From the NCBI GenBank assembly GCA_023362775.1, contig JALMGJ010000008.1, positions 18,264,001-18,328,000 of the forward strand: a stretch of DNA of 64,000 nt. Reading direction: 5' to 3'. The notes beneath the pieces are model-generated. The model ran no database searches. It worked only from the letters and a program-made list of their open reading frames with translations, and was not told where the DNA came from. Of this stretch, positions 22,811-32,758 are shown piece after piece. A program made the position numbers and the translations under genes. Each line of letters starts with the position of its first letter. The stretch's first letter is position 1. This DNA is from Charina bottae. Lineage: Eukaryota > Chordata > Lepidosauria > Squamata > Charinaidae.

Positions 22811-25307
22811 TATTGCCATACATTTTGGGGATGAAACCCTGAAGTTGGTAAGGAAATTCGAGAAGACAGCAAGAAAGGTGGCAGACTATAGAAACCACCT
22901 ACGTTTTAACCTCAGATGCAGACAACAGAGACTCATCCCGACAAGCCTACGCCTGCAATCTACAGTTAAGGGTCACAGAGCAGATCAGATCCTGCAGCAG
23001 GCACAAAGACATCTTCTAAATGAAAGAATAAGGCAAGTCCACTTCACCATTGATGCCCTGCAATACAATTTTGAAAACCTTCACCAGGAACTCACAGCCA
23101 CCCTTCCTGACCCAATCCTGGATAGAGTTATTCAGCTTGGCAATAAAGTACAGCTGGCCCAGCATCACAAGACAAAGGAGAGGCAAACTAAGAAATTTGA
23201 CATTCTTCTTTCTCGCAGCAAGCAGAAACAAGGAACTGGAGAAACCACTGGGAGGAACAACAACAACAGGACCACAGAGGACAAAAAGAACATGTGGGTG
23301 AAAAATCTCTCAGACAGAGAACTTACCCAACCAGAGAGAGATGTCCTAGCCAAAGGTCTTAATTTTGCCATCACTCCCAAGCAAGTTCCGGTTGTGGAGC
23401 TCATTACAGCCACAGAATCTGCCACCCACAACAACCACCTACCTTTTGAAGAAGCAGAACAACTCCGGCTTAAAATATCTGCAGCTCTGTCCAGTGCTCA
23501 ACCTCCTCCCCCCAACCTTACCGTCCAAGAGAGAAGAGCCCTGACAGCCCTCAGCAAAGATGAAACCATCACCATTTTACCTGCTGACAAAGGAAGATGT
23601 ACAGTGGTTCTAAACACTGCAGACTACCACAATAAAATTACCTCACTTTTGGAGGATCACCATACATATGAAAAACTGAAAAGAGACCCCACCAACAATT
23701 ACAAGAAAAAGGCAATAGACAGTTTGAAACAATTGGAACATGATGGCTCCATCGATAGGATTACCTACCACCGTCTGTATCCTGGAGAAGCCATCCCCTG
23801 CATCTACGGACTTCCTAAGATCCACAAGGAAGGAACACCCCTCCGACCCATAGTCAGCAGCATCAATTCGGTAACATACAACATTGCCAAACACCTCTCT
23901 ACCATACTAGCACCTCTAGTTGGACACTCTGAACACCACATCCATAATTCGGAAGAATTTGTTTCCAAAGCAAAGATCCTGAAACTGGATACAGATGAAA
24001 CTATGGTCTCCTTTGATGTGTCCTCCCTTTTCACCAGCATCCCCACCACTCATGCTCTATCCGCTGTCAGGAAGAGACTAGAAGAGGACAGCACCCTGGA
24101 AAGGAGAAGCCATCTCAACCCAAACCAGATCTGCCATCTTCTGGACCTGTGTCTTAACACCACTTATTTCACATACAGAGGTGACTTTTACAGACAAAAA
24201 CACGGCTGTGCCATGGGTTCTCCTGTGTCACCCATTGTGGCCAATTTATACATGGAAGAAGTGGAGAAGAAAGCACTCAACACATTCCAGGGAACGGTGC
24301 CCACCCACTGGTTTAGGTATGTGGATGACACCTGGGTCAAAATCAAGGCCCAGGAAGTACAGGCCTTCACGGACCATATAAACACTATAGATGCCAACAT
24401 TAGCTTCACCAGAGAAGACACCAAGGACAACAGACTGGCATTCCTAGACTGTGAAGTCCTCATTGGGACCGGTGGCAAGCTAGAAATAGGGATCTACAGG
24501 AAACCCACACACACAGATCAATATCTGATGTTTGACTCCCACCATCCACTGCAGCACAAACTAGGAGTCATCAGGACATTGTCACACAGAGCAGAAACCA
24601 TCCCCACCTCCATGCATTCCAAAAAGAATGAAAATCAGCACCTGAGAACAGCTTTGAAGGCCTGTGGATATCCAAATTGGGCCTTCACCAAATCTAAATC
24701 TACCAGACCTAAAACAGCGACAGATAGGGCTGAGACTCAGAGTAAACGAAAGAACCTGGTCATTCCCTACATGGCTGGCGTGTCTGAAAAGATAAAACGG
24801 ATATTTGGCAAACACCACATACCTGTATATTTCAAACCCACCAACACACTGAGACAGAGGCTTGTACACCCCAAAGATCAAACTCCAAAACATAAGAAAA
24901 GCAATGTAGTTTATGCAATCCAGTGCAGTGAGGAGTGCTCTGAACTCTACATTGGAGAAACCAAACAACCTATGTACAGGAGGATGGCCCAACATAGGAG
25001 AAATAACACCACAGGACCAGAGTCAGCAGTTTATCTTCATCTAAAAGAAAAAGGACACTCATTTGAGGACATTAATGTTCACATTTTAGACAGAGAAGAT
25101 AGGTGGTTTGAGAGAGGGGTCAAGGAATCCATTTATGCCAACTTGGAAAATCCTTCCTTGAATAGAGGTGGGGGCCTCAGGCACAAACTCTCCCCCATCT
25201 TCCTCCCCCTGTTGTCTTCTGTGCCTAGGAAGATTAAGACCATTTCAGAAGCTCAACAGCAGCATGGTGATTTTAACGACCCTCCATTAGATGATAAAAG
25301 GACTTAA
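22758..25307 (+). CDS. Penelope-like reverse transcriptase with GIY-YIG endonuclease, intact
   Basis: 849 residues with no stop or frameshift. Reverse-transcribes the element RNA; the endonuclease nicks the target. After a Gln/Lys-rich N-terminal region, the RT domain spans about 270-620: LPADKGRCTVV, GLPKIHKEGTPLRPIVS, motif A FDVSSLFTSIP (D420), motif B GCAMGSPVSP (483-492), motif C YVDD (521-524), then FLDCEV and YRKPTHTDQYL. A C-terminal GIY-YIG nuclease follows: VVYAIQC (717-723), YIGET (731-735), Arg near 741 and Glu790 in VKES. All expected catalytic residues are visible. The first ATG lies inside the inverted repeat; a second in-frame Met is residue 11 (MTENLHRHI). Length is typical of the class. 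Likely competent protein-wise, but not proven active. Confidence 0.9.
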   Translation: MIQATDNSTWMTENLHRHIAIHFGDETLKLVRKFEKTARKVADYRNHLRFNLRCRQQRLIPTSLRLQSTVKGHRADQILQQAQRHLLNERIRQVHFTIDALQYNFENLHQELTATLPDPILDRVIQLGNKVQLAQHHKTKERQTKKFDILLSRSKQKQGTGETTGRNNNNRTTEDKKNMWVKNLSDRELTQPERDVLAKGLNFAITPKQVPVVELITATESATHNNHLPFEEAEQLRLKISAALSSAQPPPPNLTVQERRALTALSKDETITILPADKGRCTVVLNTADYHNKITSLLEDHHTYEKLKRDPTNNYKKKAIDSLKQLEHDGSIDRITYHRLYPGEAIPCIYGLPKIHKEGTPLRPIVSSINSVTYNIAKHLSTILAPLVGHSEHHIHNSEEFVSKAKILKLDTDETMVSFDVSSLFTSIPTTHALSAVRKRLEEDSTLERRSHLNPNQICHLLDLCLNTTYFTYRGDFYRQKHGCAMGSPVSPIVANLYMEEVEKKALNTFQGTVPTHWFRYVDDTWVKIKAQEVQAFTDHINTIDANISFTREDTKDNRLAFLDCEVLIGTGGKLEIGIYRKPTHTDQYLMFDSHHPLQHKLGVIRTLSHRAETIPTSMHSKKNENQHLRTALKACGYPNWAFTKSKSTRPKTATDRAETQSKRKNLVIPYMAGVSEKIKRIFGKHHIPVYFKPTNTLRQRLVHPKDQTPKHKKSNVVYAIQCSEECSELYIGETKQPMYRRMAQHRRNNTTGPESAVYLHLKEKGHSFEDINVHILDREDRWFERGVKESIYANLENPSLNRGGGLRHKLSPIFLPLLSSVPRKIKTISEAQQQHGDFNDPPLDDKRT

Positions 25308-25390
25308 AAATTACATCTCAATATAACCATGACCTAGCCCCAGGTGTAAGGTCACACAGCTACCTAGGAACATATTTAGGATTCCCTTAC

Positions 25391-25486
25391 CAACTTTGCT
25401 CAGACTGAAGAAGCTCCTTGGATAAGGAGCGAAACGTTTCCACTAAGAAAATAGAAATCCAGTTGACATGATTCAAGCTACAGACA
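25391..25486 (+). repeat. PLE 3' pseudo-LTR
   Basis: 96 bp identical to 22681-22776. Contains a second hammerhead-like core (CTGAAGA at 25405-25411, same stem II, then GAAACG). Ends CTACAGACA against the TSD. Confidence 0.9.
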
Positions 25487-25620
25487 ATGTTTTATGTTAA
25501 GTTTGATTTAAATGTCCATTATAAATGGAATAGTACATTTCAAATATTCTACATACTTCTTTTGCATACTGCTTCTTTCTGATTTTTATTTTATAATTTT
25601 ATTTTATTTTGCTTTTTATG

Positions 25621-25688
25621 GTTTTAGAAATTATTAACATTTTAAATATCTTTATAATCCACCCAGATACCTTTAGTTTGGAGGCTAT

Positions 25689-25735
<47 letters not shown>

Positions 25736-25980
25736 TTTTCTATCCTGCCTTTATTATTTTTATAAATAACTCAAGGCGGCGAACATACCAAATACTCCCT
25801 CCTCCTCATTTTCCCCACAACAACATCCCTGTGAGGTGAGTTGGGCTGAGAGAGAGTGACTGGCCCAAGGTCACCCAGCCGGCTTTCATGCCTAAGGCAG
25901 GACTAGAACTCACAGCCTCCTGGTTTCTAGCCCGTTGCCTTAACCACTAGACCAAACTGGCTCTCCCAGTTTTAGAAATT
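25621..25980 (-). mobile_element. tRNA-derived SINE, minus strand, with possible 3' flank
   Basis: SINE 25685-25964 in reverse: the 5' head is at 25964 (AGAGCCAGTTTGGTCTAGTG, tRNA-like A box), the B-box-like GAGTTCTAGTCC follows, and the tail ends in (AAAT)n at 25685-25738. Same family as 30331 and 50903. GTTTTAGAAATT occurs at 25621-25632 and 25969-25980. If this is the TSD, about 50 nt of non-SINE sequence beyond the tail was inserted with it. Confidence 0.75.
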
Positions 25981-26091
25981 TAATTTAGAAATATAATGAA
26001 TCAATAAATAACAAAAGATTAGCTAAATCTTTTAAAAGAGATAGAAATTTTAAAAGTACATAAGGGAAATGTTAATGTATAAAAAGAGAAG

Positions 26092-26449
26092 TTTATGTAA
26101 CAAAAGGGCATGGTGGCTCAGTGGGTAAGACGCCAGGCTTGTTGATCGGAAGATTGCAAGTTCGGAGGTTCGAATCCCTAGTCCTGCGTGCGGAGTGAGC
26201 TCCCGCACTAGATCCAGCTCTTGCCAACCTAGCAATTCGAAAGCATGCAAATGCAAGTAGATGAATAGGTACCACTTCGGTGGGAAGGTAACAGCATTCC
26301 ACGCGTGTCATGCAGCCACATGACCATGGAAGCGTCTTTGGACAACGCTGGCTCTTCGGCTAACAAACGGAGATGAGCACCGGCCCCTAGAATCGGACAC
26401 GACTGCACAAATGTGCGGGGGGTACCTTTACATTTTTTATGTAACAAAA
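26092..26449 (+). mobile_element. tRNA-derived SINE with 14-bp TSD
   Basis: SINE 26106-26435 between perfect TSD copies TTTATGTAACAAAA (26092-26105 and 26436-26449). Pol III A-box-like GGTGGCTCAGTGGGTAAGAC and a consensus B box GGTTCGAATCC near 26167. The unique body includes GACCATGGAAGCGTCT, and the 3' end is TCGGACACGACTG...GGTACCTTTA. The GACACGACT near the tail resembles the BovB 3' end at 63.82 kb, so RTE-type mobilisation is possible. Different family from the other SINEs here. Confidence 0.85.
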
Positions 26450-26896
26450 ATCAGGAAATTCTGCATAAAAAAGTATTGTCTAGAATTTACTGCACACATT
26501 AGGGGGAATTGAATACAAAAGTTCTGCATGTTAGGGATTGCTGCAAAGAAAAATGTATCTTTAAAAAAAGCACCATTTGAAATGGAACATTTCAGAGTGT
26601 GAAATCACTTTTAAGATTCCACTGGAAAGAGGAAGAGAACTGAACCTTAGGCAGATGAAAAATAGTATTTGTGAGACATTGGCTTCTCTTCTGGCCAGCT
26701 TTTAATCTCAGCACTGTGTTGAGATTAAACACATCGGGGTGTCTGAAAGAGGGCTGTTAAAAAGCCTGTCTGAATTTTTCCATAAGCAGCAAGATTAGAC
26801 AAGGAGCCTAATTATATCCCATAAAACTGTTGAGCAACTGTATTTTCAGAAAGAGCTTAATTGCAGCAGGAATAGAGTTCTCTCACTGGCGCACCA
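26450..26896. other. no recognised feature
   Basis: AT-rich DNA between a SINE and the pentanucleotide array. No coding or repeat signal is recognised. Confidence 0.4.
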
Positions 26897-27069
26897 TATA
26901 ATAATAATATAATAATATAATATAATATAATATAATATAATATAATAATATAATAATAATATTAATATAATATAATAATATAATATAATATAATATAATA
27001 TAATATAATATAATATAATATAATATAATATAATATAATATAATATAATATAATAATATTTAATATAAT
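26897..27069. repeat. (TAATA)n pentanucleotide array
   Basis: About 170 bp of TAATA units with scattered ATA trinucleotide variants. Similar composition to the array at 47587-47681. Confidence 0.95.
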
Positions 27070-27475
27070 TTGTCTAATTTCAGTCAAAACAGAACTGTTC
27101 CATAGAGCATTTGATCTATAATTGTGCAGGAGTGGTTGCTAAATCAGCAACTAATGGTTGCTACTAATATTGTTTTAACAGAATGATTTACCATGGGCTT
27201 AAATGATGTCTCTATCTTGTTGTCTCCCAGTGTCACTAACCTGCTACCTGTGAGAATGAGTAGGAGTTGCACATGTTGGAATATTTATCAAGTTTTGCTA
27301 AATAAAAGTCTTGTGATTATCACCAGTTAGTGTGTTTCCAAAAGCAGTCAACCAATTAACAGAAGCAGAGTTCTTGAGAATCAGAGAAGCAGGTGATGAG
27401 ATGCTATCATTTCCCATTGTTTCCCCATTGGTATACCTGCACCGAATATAGAAACTATCATAATTTATAGGAAGT
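27070..27475. other. no recognised feature
   Basis: AT-rich DNA between the pentanucleotide array and the following MITE. No element boundary or coding frame is recognised. Confidence 0.4.
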
Positions 27476-27918
27476 TACAGGTAGTCTTCATTCAGCAATC
27501 ACTTGTTCAGTGACCGTTAAAAGTTACGATGGCACTGAATGAGGAGACTTACAACTGGTCCTCGTAGTTGCAGCTATCACAGCATCCCCGTGGTCACGGG
27601 ATCACAATTCAGTCGTTTGGCAACTGGCTTGCAATTATGACATTGCAGCATCCCGCAGTCACATGATAGCTATTTTCAACCTTCACTGCCAGCTTCTGAC
27701 AAGCAAAGTCAATGGGGAAGGTGGTAGGAGGTTGCAAATGGTGATCACATGACTGCAGGATGCTGCGATTGCATAAGATTTACCTAATGACGGCAACTGG
27801 GATTGCCAGAACTGCTGTCATAAATTGGTGTGGTCACGTGACATCATACTTTATGACCATGTTGCTTAGTGATGAGTTCCTGATCCCAATTACCATCGTG
27901 AACCGAGGACTACCTGTA
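27476..27918. mobile_element. mariner/pogo-type MITE, CAGGTAGTC family, copy 1
   Basis: Element 27478-27916 (439 bp) with inverted ends CAGGTAGTCTTCATTCAGCA and, at the right, AACCGAGGACTACCTG, flanked by TA on both sides. A TA duplication with CAGG-type ends points to a Tc1/mariner, possibly pogo-like, non-autonomous element. The interior is itself imperfectly self-complementary (GCATCCCGCAGTCACATGAT against ATCACATGACTGCAGGATGC). No transposase. Relative at 46547. Confidence 0.75.
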
Positions 27919-29095
27919 TTCCACAGAGTAATTATAACACGCAATAACTATAAAATAAACTCTTCAGGAGTCTACAGTGAGAAAAGCTGTGGGAGGAGGA
28001 GGTAACAGAAATAATCTGGCAGAATGATGTGTGCAAAGCAGTAACATAGCTACTGCTGACATTCATATTTGAATTGGTAAACTTAGAAAAACCAGCAAGT
28101 AACTTTGTCCCCTTTTTATTGTTTTACCTTCTCATTTTATACCCTCTTTCTGCTTCACATGATAGAGATGGACTTGAATATTTTATAAGGTAGTCAAAGG
28201 CTTCTAAATTGCTACTAAACTGATTTAACACTTGTGCTAAGTATATGATATAAATCTTTAAAATAATTTTTAGAAGAGGTGCAATTACAATTAGTAATAG
28301 GCAAAATGTTCTTTTTTTGTAAAGATAACTTCTATTTTTAATGTCTGAATGAATGCCTCACTAGGCAGATACAATGTTTTGGGTTACAGAATTTGTTTAG
28401 TTTGAGCTGGTTCTAATACCACTAAAATAATAAATTGTTTTATAAAATGAAATTGTTTTCTTTGTAATTGTCTTCTTTGGTAATGCAGTAGTGATTTCAT
28501 GGTTAATTTTATGAAGCTGAAAAGAGTAAACTGAGCAACACAGCACCAAATTAAAATGCTTTGTGTTATTGCAACACTTAACACATACACTAATTTAAGT
28601 TTTATAGATTGTATCATGGAGTAGTGCAGAGATCTATCTTGCCTTAAGCAACACAGTGCATTTTTGTCTACCATAGGCAAATTTATATTGAAGGTCTCTC
28701 CATTATATAAATTTATTTTTGGTGGGAAAAAGACTGCAATATTTTCAAAGCCTGTTTAGAGAGAAAAATTCTAACTTTTTAAACTTTTTTGCCTCTGGAA
28801 ATAATATTAAAATTATATAAAAACTGGTTGATCTCCATGGTTTCCTTTTTAGTTATTTCTAAGAAGGGGAAGATTTAAAATACAGCAGCATAAGTAATTT
28901 GTCATATATTGTCATAAAGACGTTTACATCTGCAAAACTATTTTATTGTGATAGGACAAGTCTGTGCGAGGGTTTATTTATTTTGGAGTGTGTGTCAGGC
29001 CAATTACTGTAGCAGAAAACTCAAAATTTGAAGAGAGATGTTCTATTTAATATTACACTTAAAACCTAAAATAAGTCATTATGTATACACTATAA
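27919..29095. other. no recognised feature
   Basis: 1.2 kb of AT-rich DNA. The 98-codon minus-strand open frame near 28.4-28.7 kb has no recognisable domain or protein-like composition. Confidence 0.45.
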
Positions 29096-29229
29096 CAGTG
29101 TTTCTCAACCTTAGCAACTTTAAGATGTGCGGACTTCAACTCCCAAAATTCCCCAGCCAGCATGCTGGTTGAGGAATTTTGGGAGTTGAAGTCCGCACAT
29201 CTTAAAGTTGCCAAGGTTGAGAAACACTG
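29096..29229. mobile_element. Fold-back hAT-type MITE (CAGTGTTTCTCAACCTT ends)
   Basis: A 134-bp near-perfect palindrome: CAGTGTTTCTCAACCTTAGC at the left and its complement at the right, with arms of about 60 bp meeting at CAGCATGCTG. The ends resemble the CAGTGnTTCTCAACC ends of hAT elements of the SPIN/Charlie type. The flanking 8-mers do not match well, so the TSD is eroded or absent. Confidence 0.7.
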
Positions 29230-30145
29230 CTCTCAAATATGTTTTTTTAAGCTTAAAAAGAACTAACTATTTATAACTAAATATTAAGTATCTGGCTCAG
29301 AGGTGACCTAAATTATCAAGTCATTCCATATATGGCAGTTTCCTGCTGCTGCCCTGAAATTCTCTAAAGAAAGTAGGTCTGAATGGTAAATCTATTTGGT
29401 GAATACAGCTCAGAATACTGCTGAGAAGATATCCTGATGCATTCAGCAGATGTTCAGCTAAGCTAAGTGCTACAAACATACCACCCAGCAAAATCTAAAG
29501 CTTAATGGATTGAAATCTAAGAGAAGGGTTGCATTCCTAAGTGATGATCTGATGATACCTTTATGGCATTGTTTCTTCCCCTTTCCAATGGTTCAAGATT
29601 TTTAAAAGTTGTTCAATTTTTAGGTTCATAATGCACAGATATCTGCTCTTCCTTACCGTTCTCTCACTATAAACATATATTCAAAATAAATGCCACTGAA
29701 TGCAATGAAACTTACGCCCTGGTTTAAGGAATGCAGCCTGAAACATTTAATTTTATCTTAATTATTTAAACATGTGTAGGTGAACAATTGCATCTTTGAG
29801 ATTAGAAGGTCCAGTTCCTAGATTAAAATGTCACATATAAAAAGAGTTTATTGGGAATAAAGAAAACAGGAAGCAGAAGGAAAATGAAGAAAACAGTAAG
29901 GAGAAGGGAAAACAAGTAAGCAAGAAAAAGATATCAACCAAGTCAGTCTAACTTAGCTGATTATGAGTTGCCTATAAAATATACAAATATGATAAATACA
30001 AAGCAATATAAATACAGAATATTTTTCCAAAAAAACTTGTTTGCCTTGAAACTTCCCGTTATGCTATAGGTGATGAGGAAAGTATTTATTTCACTCAATC
30101 TTTATTATCCTAAATATAATTGTAATAGGGATTGAATTACAATTA
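29230..30145. other. no recognised feature
   Basis: AT-rich DNA with A/G-rich patches near 29860-29930. No gene is seen. Confidence 0.45.
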
Positions 30146-30214
30146 AATATTATTATTATTATTATTTCTAACTTATATCACCGCCCATCTCCCCCCACAA
30201 GGGAACTCTGAGGG
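30146..30214 (-). repeat. L2-type 3' tail remnant
   Basis: (ATT)n then ATCACCGCCCATCTCCCCCC and GGGAACTCTGAGGG: the reverse complement of the L2 3' end (compare 41050-41100). Confidence 0.6.
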
Positions 30215-30231
30215 TAAATGTGTGTGTGTTA

Positions 30232-30700
30232 ATCTAACACAGCGTTCCACAAAGTGGTCAATATTGACCCCCAAGGGTTGATGGGATTATCCAAGGGGTC
30301 GATGTTGTTGTTGTTATTCATAGTACTATTAGAGCCAGTTTGGTCTAGTGGTTAAGGTGCTGGGCTAGAAACCAGGAGTCTGTGAGTTCTAGTCCCACCT
30401 TAGGCATGAAAGCCGGCTGGGTGACCTTGGGCCAGTCACTTTCTCTCAGCCCAACTCACCTCACAGGGTTGTTGTGGTGGGGAAAATAGGAGGAGGAAGG
30501 AGTATTAGGTATGTTCTCTGCCTTGAGTTGTAAAAATAATAAAGGCAGGATAAAAATTAAATAAATAAATAAACAAATATTAGTTAAAGTAGTATTTATT
30601 AAATTATATTCATATAATAAATGTTTGGGGGTCGATGAACAATCTGATACTTCATGAAGGGGTCAATGAGCTGAATAATTTGGGGTTCCTTGATTTAACA
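30232..30700. mobile_element. Degraded hAT element interrupted by a SINE
   Basis: Outer element 30240-30692. Left end CAGCGTTCCACAAAGTGGTC, and the right end read inwards is CAAGGAACCCCAAATTATTC; both lead into TTGACCCC. Flanking 8-mers are ATCTAACA and ATTTAACA (7 of 8). Together this fits an old hAT MITE. The SINE at 30331-30577 sits inside it, so it is younger. Confidence 0.55.
30331..30577 (+). mobile_element. tRNA-derived SINE nested in hAT element
   Basis: Starts AGAGCCAGTTTGGTCTAGTG (A box) and carries GAGTTCTAGTCCC (B box), a conserved body with GTGACCTTGGGCCAGTCACT, and a tail AATAATAAAGGCAGGATAAA plus (AAAT)n. Same family as 25685-25964 and 50903-51150. Confidence 0.85.
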
Positions 30701-31139
30701 CAATATATACTTATATTGATTAACCTATAAATTTGATTAACCAGTCTTCTAGTCTTCTAAGTTTATTATATATTTGCCAATTTAGAGACAGTATGTATTA
30801 TTACTGAATCTGATGAGAGCAGAGTATGATAAAGCATGCATGAAAATAAAATTGAATGCTTAATTAATAGTTAAATGGATTTTTGGATTGTAATTCAACT
30901 GTTCTGGCTTGTGTGTTTTATATTTTTTTGATCTTGATGGACCATGGATGTTTTAATATTTGTATTTCTGTAAAACCATAGAGTCCTGTGGGTAGCAGTG
31001 GAATGTAAATGTACTACTCATTAATTAATTAGTTAGTTAACAGACATTGAGCAGGGAGTAAGTTATGTATGTGTGTCAGTTCTAGATGCATTTATGTATA
31101 AGTAGGTTAGGAATTCCTGTGATGAAATTAGAGATTTGG
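30701..31139. other. no recognised feature
   Basis: AT-rich DNA between the hAT/SINE nest and the LINE RT remnant. No element boundary is recognised. Confidence 0.4.
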
Positions 31140-31645
31140 TGGTTGAGGACCTGGATGTACTTGTACTTTTGTATGCAGATGATGCTGAGAACCCAAATGA
31201 TCTGGAAGGAACGTTAGACTATCTGAAGCAATGACTATAGAAGTGAAAGTTAATGTATTAAAGACCAAAGCAGTTATGTTTGATAGGGAAAACGGACTGA
31301 ATGACTACAAGTTGTACAAACACTAGGAAAAAATAAAACAAATAGATGAATGTATGTAATTTGGTAGAATGTTTATTAAATGTAAGAAAATTGAGAAATT
31401 TTTAGAGGTACAAATGCTAATAGAAAAACATTGCAAGGAATGTATCTCTGTTGAAATATGTGAAAACATTTGTGTACAACAGCTCAGTTATACAGAATTG
31501 AAAGTTGGAATAGGTATTTCAAGAGAAACATAAGTCAAATGCACTGGGACAGAATACTTAAGTGTGAATAGTAAAACAAGGAGAGAAAGGGTAAAGAATG
31601 GGTAGTGCTGAACAAATATGGAAATAGAAGTGATTGAGAAACTTT
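31140..31645 (+). pseudogene. Old LINE reverse-transcriptase remnant
   Basis: Broken frames read VLLYADDAENPNDLEGTL, then VLKTKAVMFDR, then KIKQIDECM, then FGRMF: the motif C box (YADD) and downstream RT region of a non-LTR element, with many stops. The clade is not assigned; the text differs from the L2, BovB and RTE-type copies elsewhere in the window. Confidence 0.55.
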
Positions 31646-31657
31646 GAGTAGATATTA

Positions 31658-31660
31658 AAT

Positions 31661-31715
<55 letters not shown>

Positions 31716-31717
31716 TT
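31658..31717. repeat. (ATTT)n microsatellite (tail of L2 copy)
   Basis: About fifteen ATTT units directly joined to the 3' end of the minus-strand L2 fragment. It is the complement of its AAAT-type tail. Confidence 0.9.
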
Positions 31718-32555
31718 CGATTTATCACCGCCCAACTCCCTCAAGAGGGACTCTGGGCGGTTTACAATCAAGCATAATTAATTGTACTACAAATATAAAT
31801 AAAATTAAATAAAACATTAAAATAACAATTCAAGAATATAATAAATATAATAAAAACCAGACGGCAGTATCTTCTTAAAAACCATGGAAAGGGCATTCTA
31901 GGGCCACCCTAAGGCATTAGCCATCCCCAAGAGTGTACACTCTTCTTCCCGCCCCAGGCCTGGTGACAGAACCAGGTCTTGAATTTTTTACGGAAGTCCA
32001 GGAGCGAGGGGGACTGTCTTATCTCTGGGGGGAGAATGTTCCACAGAGCAGGAGCTACTGCAGAGAAGGCATGCTTCCGTGACCCCGTTAGATGGAATTC
32101 TTTAACCAATGGGGTCTGTAGCATGCCCTCCCTGCATGACCGGATGGGATGAGACGATGTAATGGGGATAAGACGGTCCCTTAGGTAACCTGGTCCCATG
32201 CCATGAAGGGCTTTAAAGGTAATAACCAACACCTTGAATTGGACCCGGAAGCAAACTGGAACCCAGTGCAGCTAGTGTAACAAAGGTGTTACATGTGTCT
32301 GATTAGGGACACTCAAAATCGTCCACGCGGCTGCATTCTGGATCAGCTGAAGCTTACGGATATTCTTCAAGGGTAGCCCCATGTAGAGCGCATTACAGTA
32401 GTCTATATGGGAGATAACCAGAGCATGAGTGACCGTTCGAAGGGCCTCTCATTCCAGGAAAGGTCATAACTGGAGCACAACACAAAGTTGCACAAAGTCC
32501 CTCCTGGCTATGACTGCCACCTGCTCTACTAAATATTGGAAGTACCATTATTTTT
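31718..32555 (-). mobile_element. 5'-truncated L2 LINE, minus strand
   Basis: The 3' UTR is at the left (ATCACCGCCCAACTCCC, then ACTCTGGGCGGTTTACAA). Coding remnants follow to about 32.54 kb. The last open part (31909-32232) reads MLVITFKALHGMGPGYLRDR and ends LMP, and is close to the C terminus of the large L2 at 40.6-40.93 kb. Upstream codons have several stops (for example HID followed by a stop). About 0.85 kb of a full 4.4 kb, typical 5' truncation. Confidence 0.85.
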
Positions 32556-32689
32556 TCCTGTTCCAATAGATTGAATTACTCAGAAAGTGTTTTTACTGAA
32601 CTGGTGTATTCTATATTATTGTTCCAGTTTCTGGATTTGCATATGAGGGGCAGATATTTATTAATTATAAATATATAATAAAAATTATA

Positions 32690-32758
32690 AATAGAGTCCC
32701 CTTTGGGGGAGATGGGGCAGTGGTAAAAATCGAAAGAGTAAATAAAATAAATAAATAA
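32690..32758 (+). repeat. L2-type 3' tail remnant
   Basis: AGTCCCCTTTGGGGGAGATG then AGTGGTAAAAATCGAAAG and (AAAT)n-like tail, matching the last 70 bp of L2 at 41055-41115. Confidence 0.6.

Larger units (their letters stand above)
22591..25486 (+). mobile_element. Full-length Penelope-like retroelement
   Basis: A 2.9-kb PLE, a retroelement class distinct from LINEs and LTR elements. Layout from left: an inverted segment (22591-22680); a 40-bp loop; the same 90 bp in sense (22721-22810), which carries the ORF start; the 849-codon ORF; a short 3' UTR; and a terminal repeat (25391-25486) identical over 96 bp to 22681-22776. The direct repeats are the pseudo-LTRs usual for PLEs. A matching TSD, identical repeats and an uninterrupted ORF indicate a recent insertion. 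Relatives of the same family are at 60087-60846 and, more distant, at 59373-59573. Confidence 0.9.

Noticed and set aside
30232..30239. Assigning the outer hAT at 30.2 kb to a named family
   Set aside because: The ends are too diverged to name a family by eye; kept only as hAT-like.
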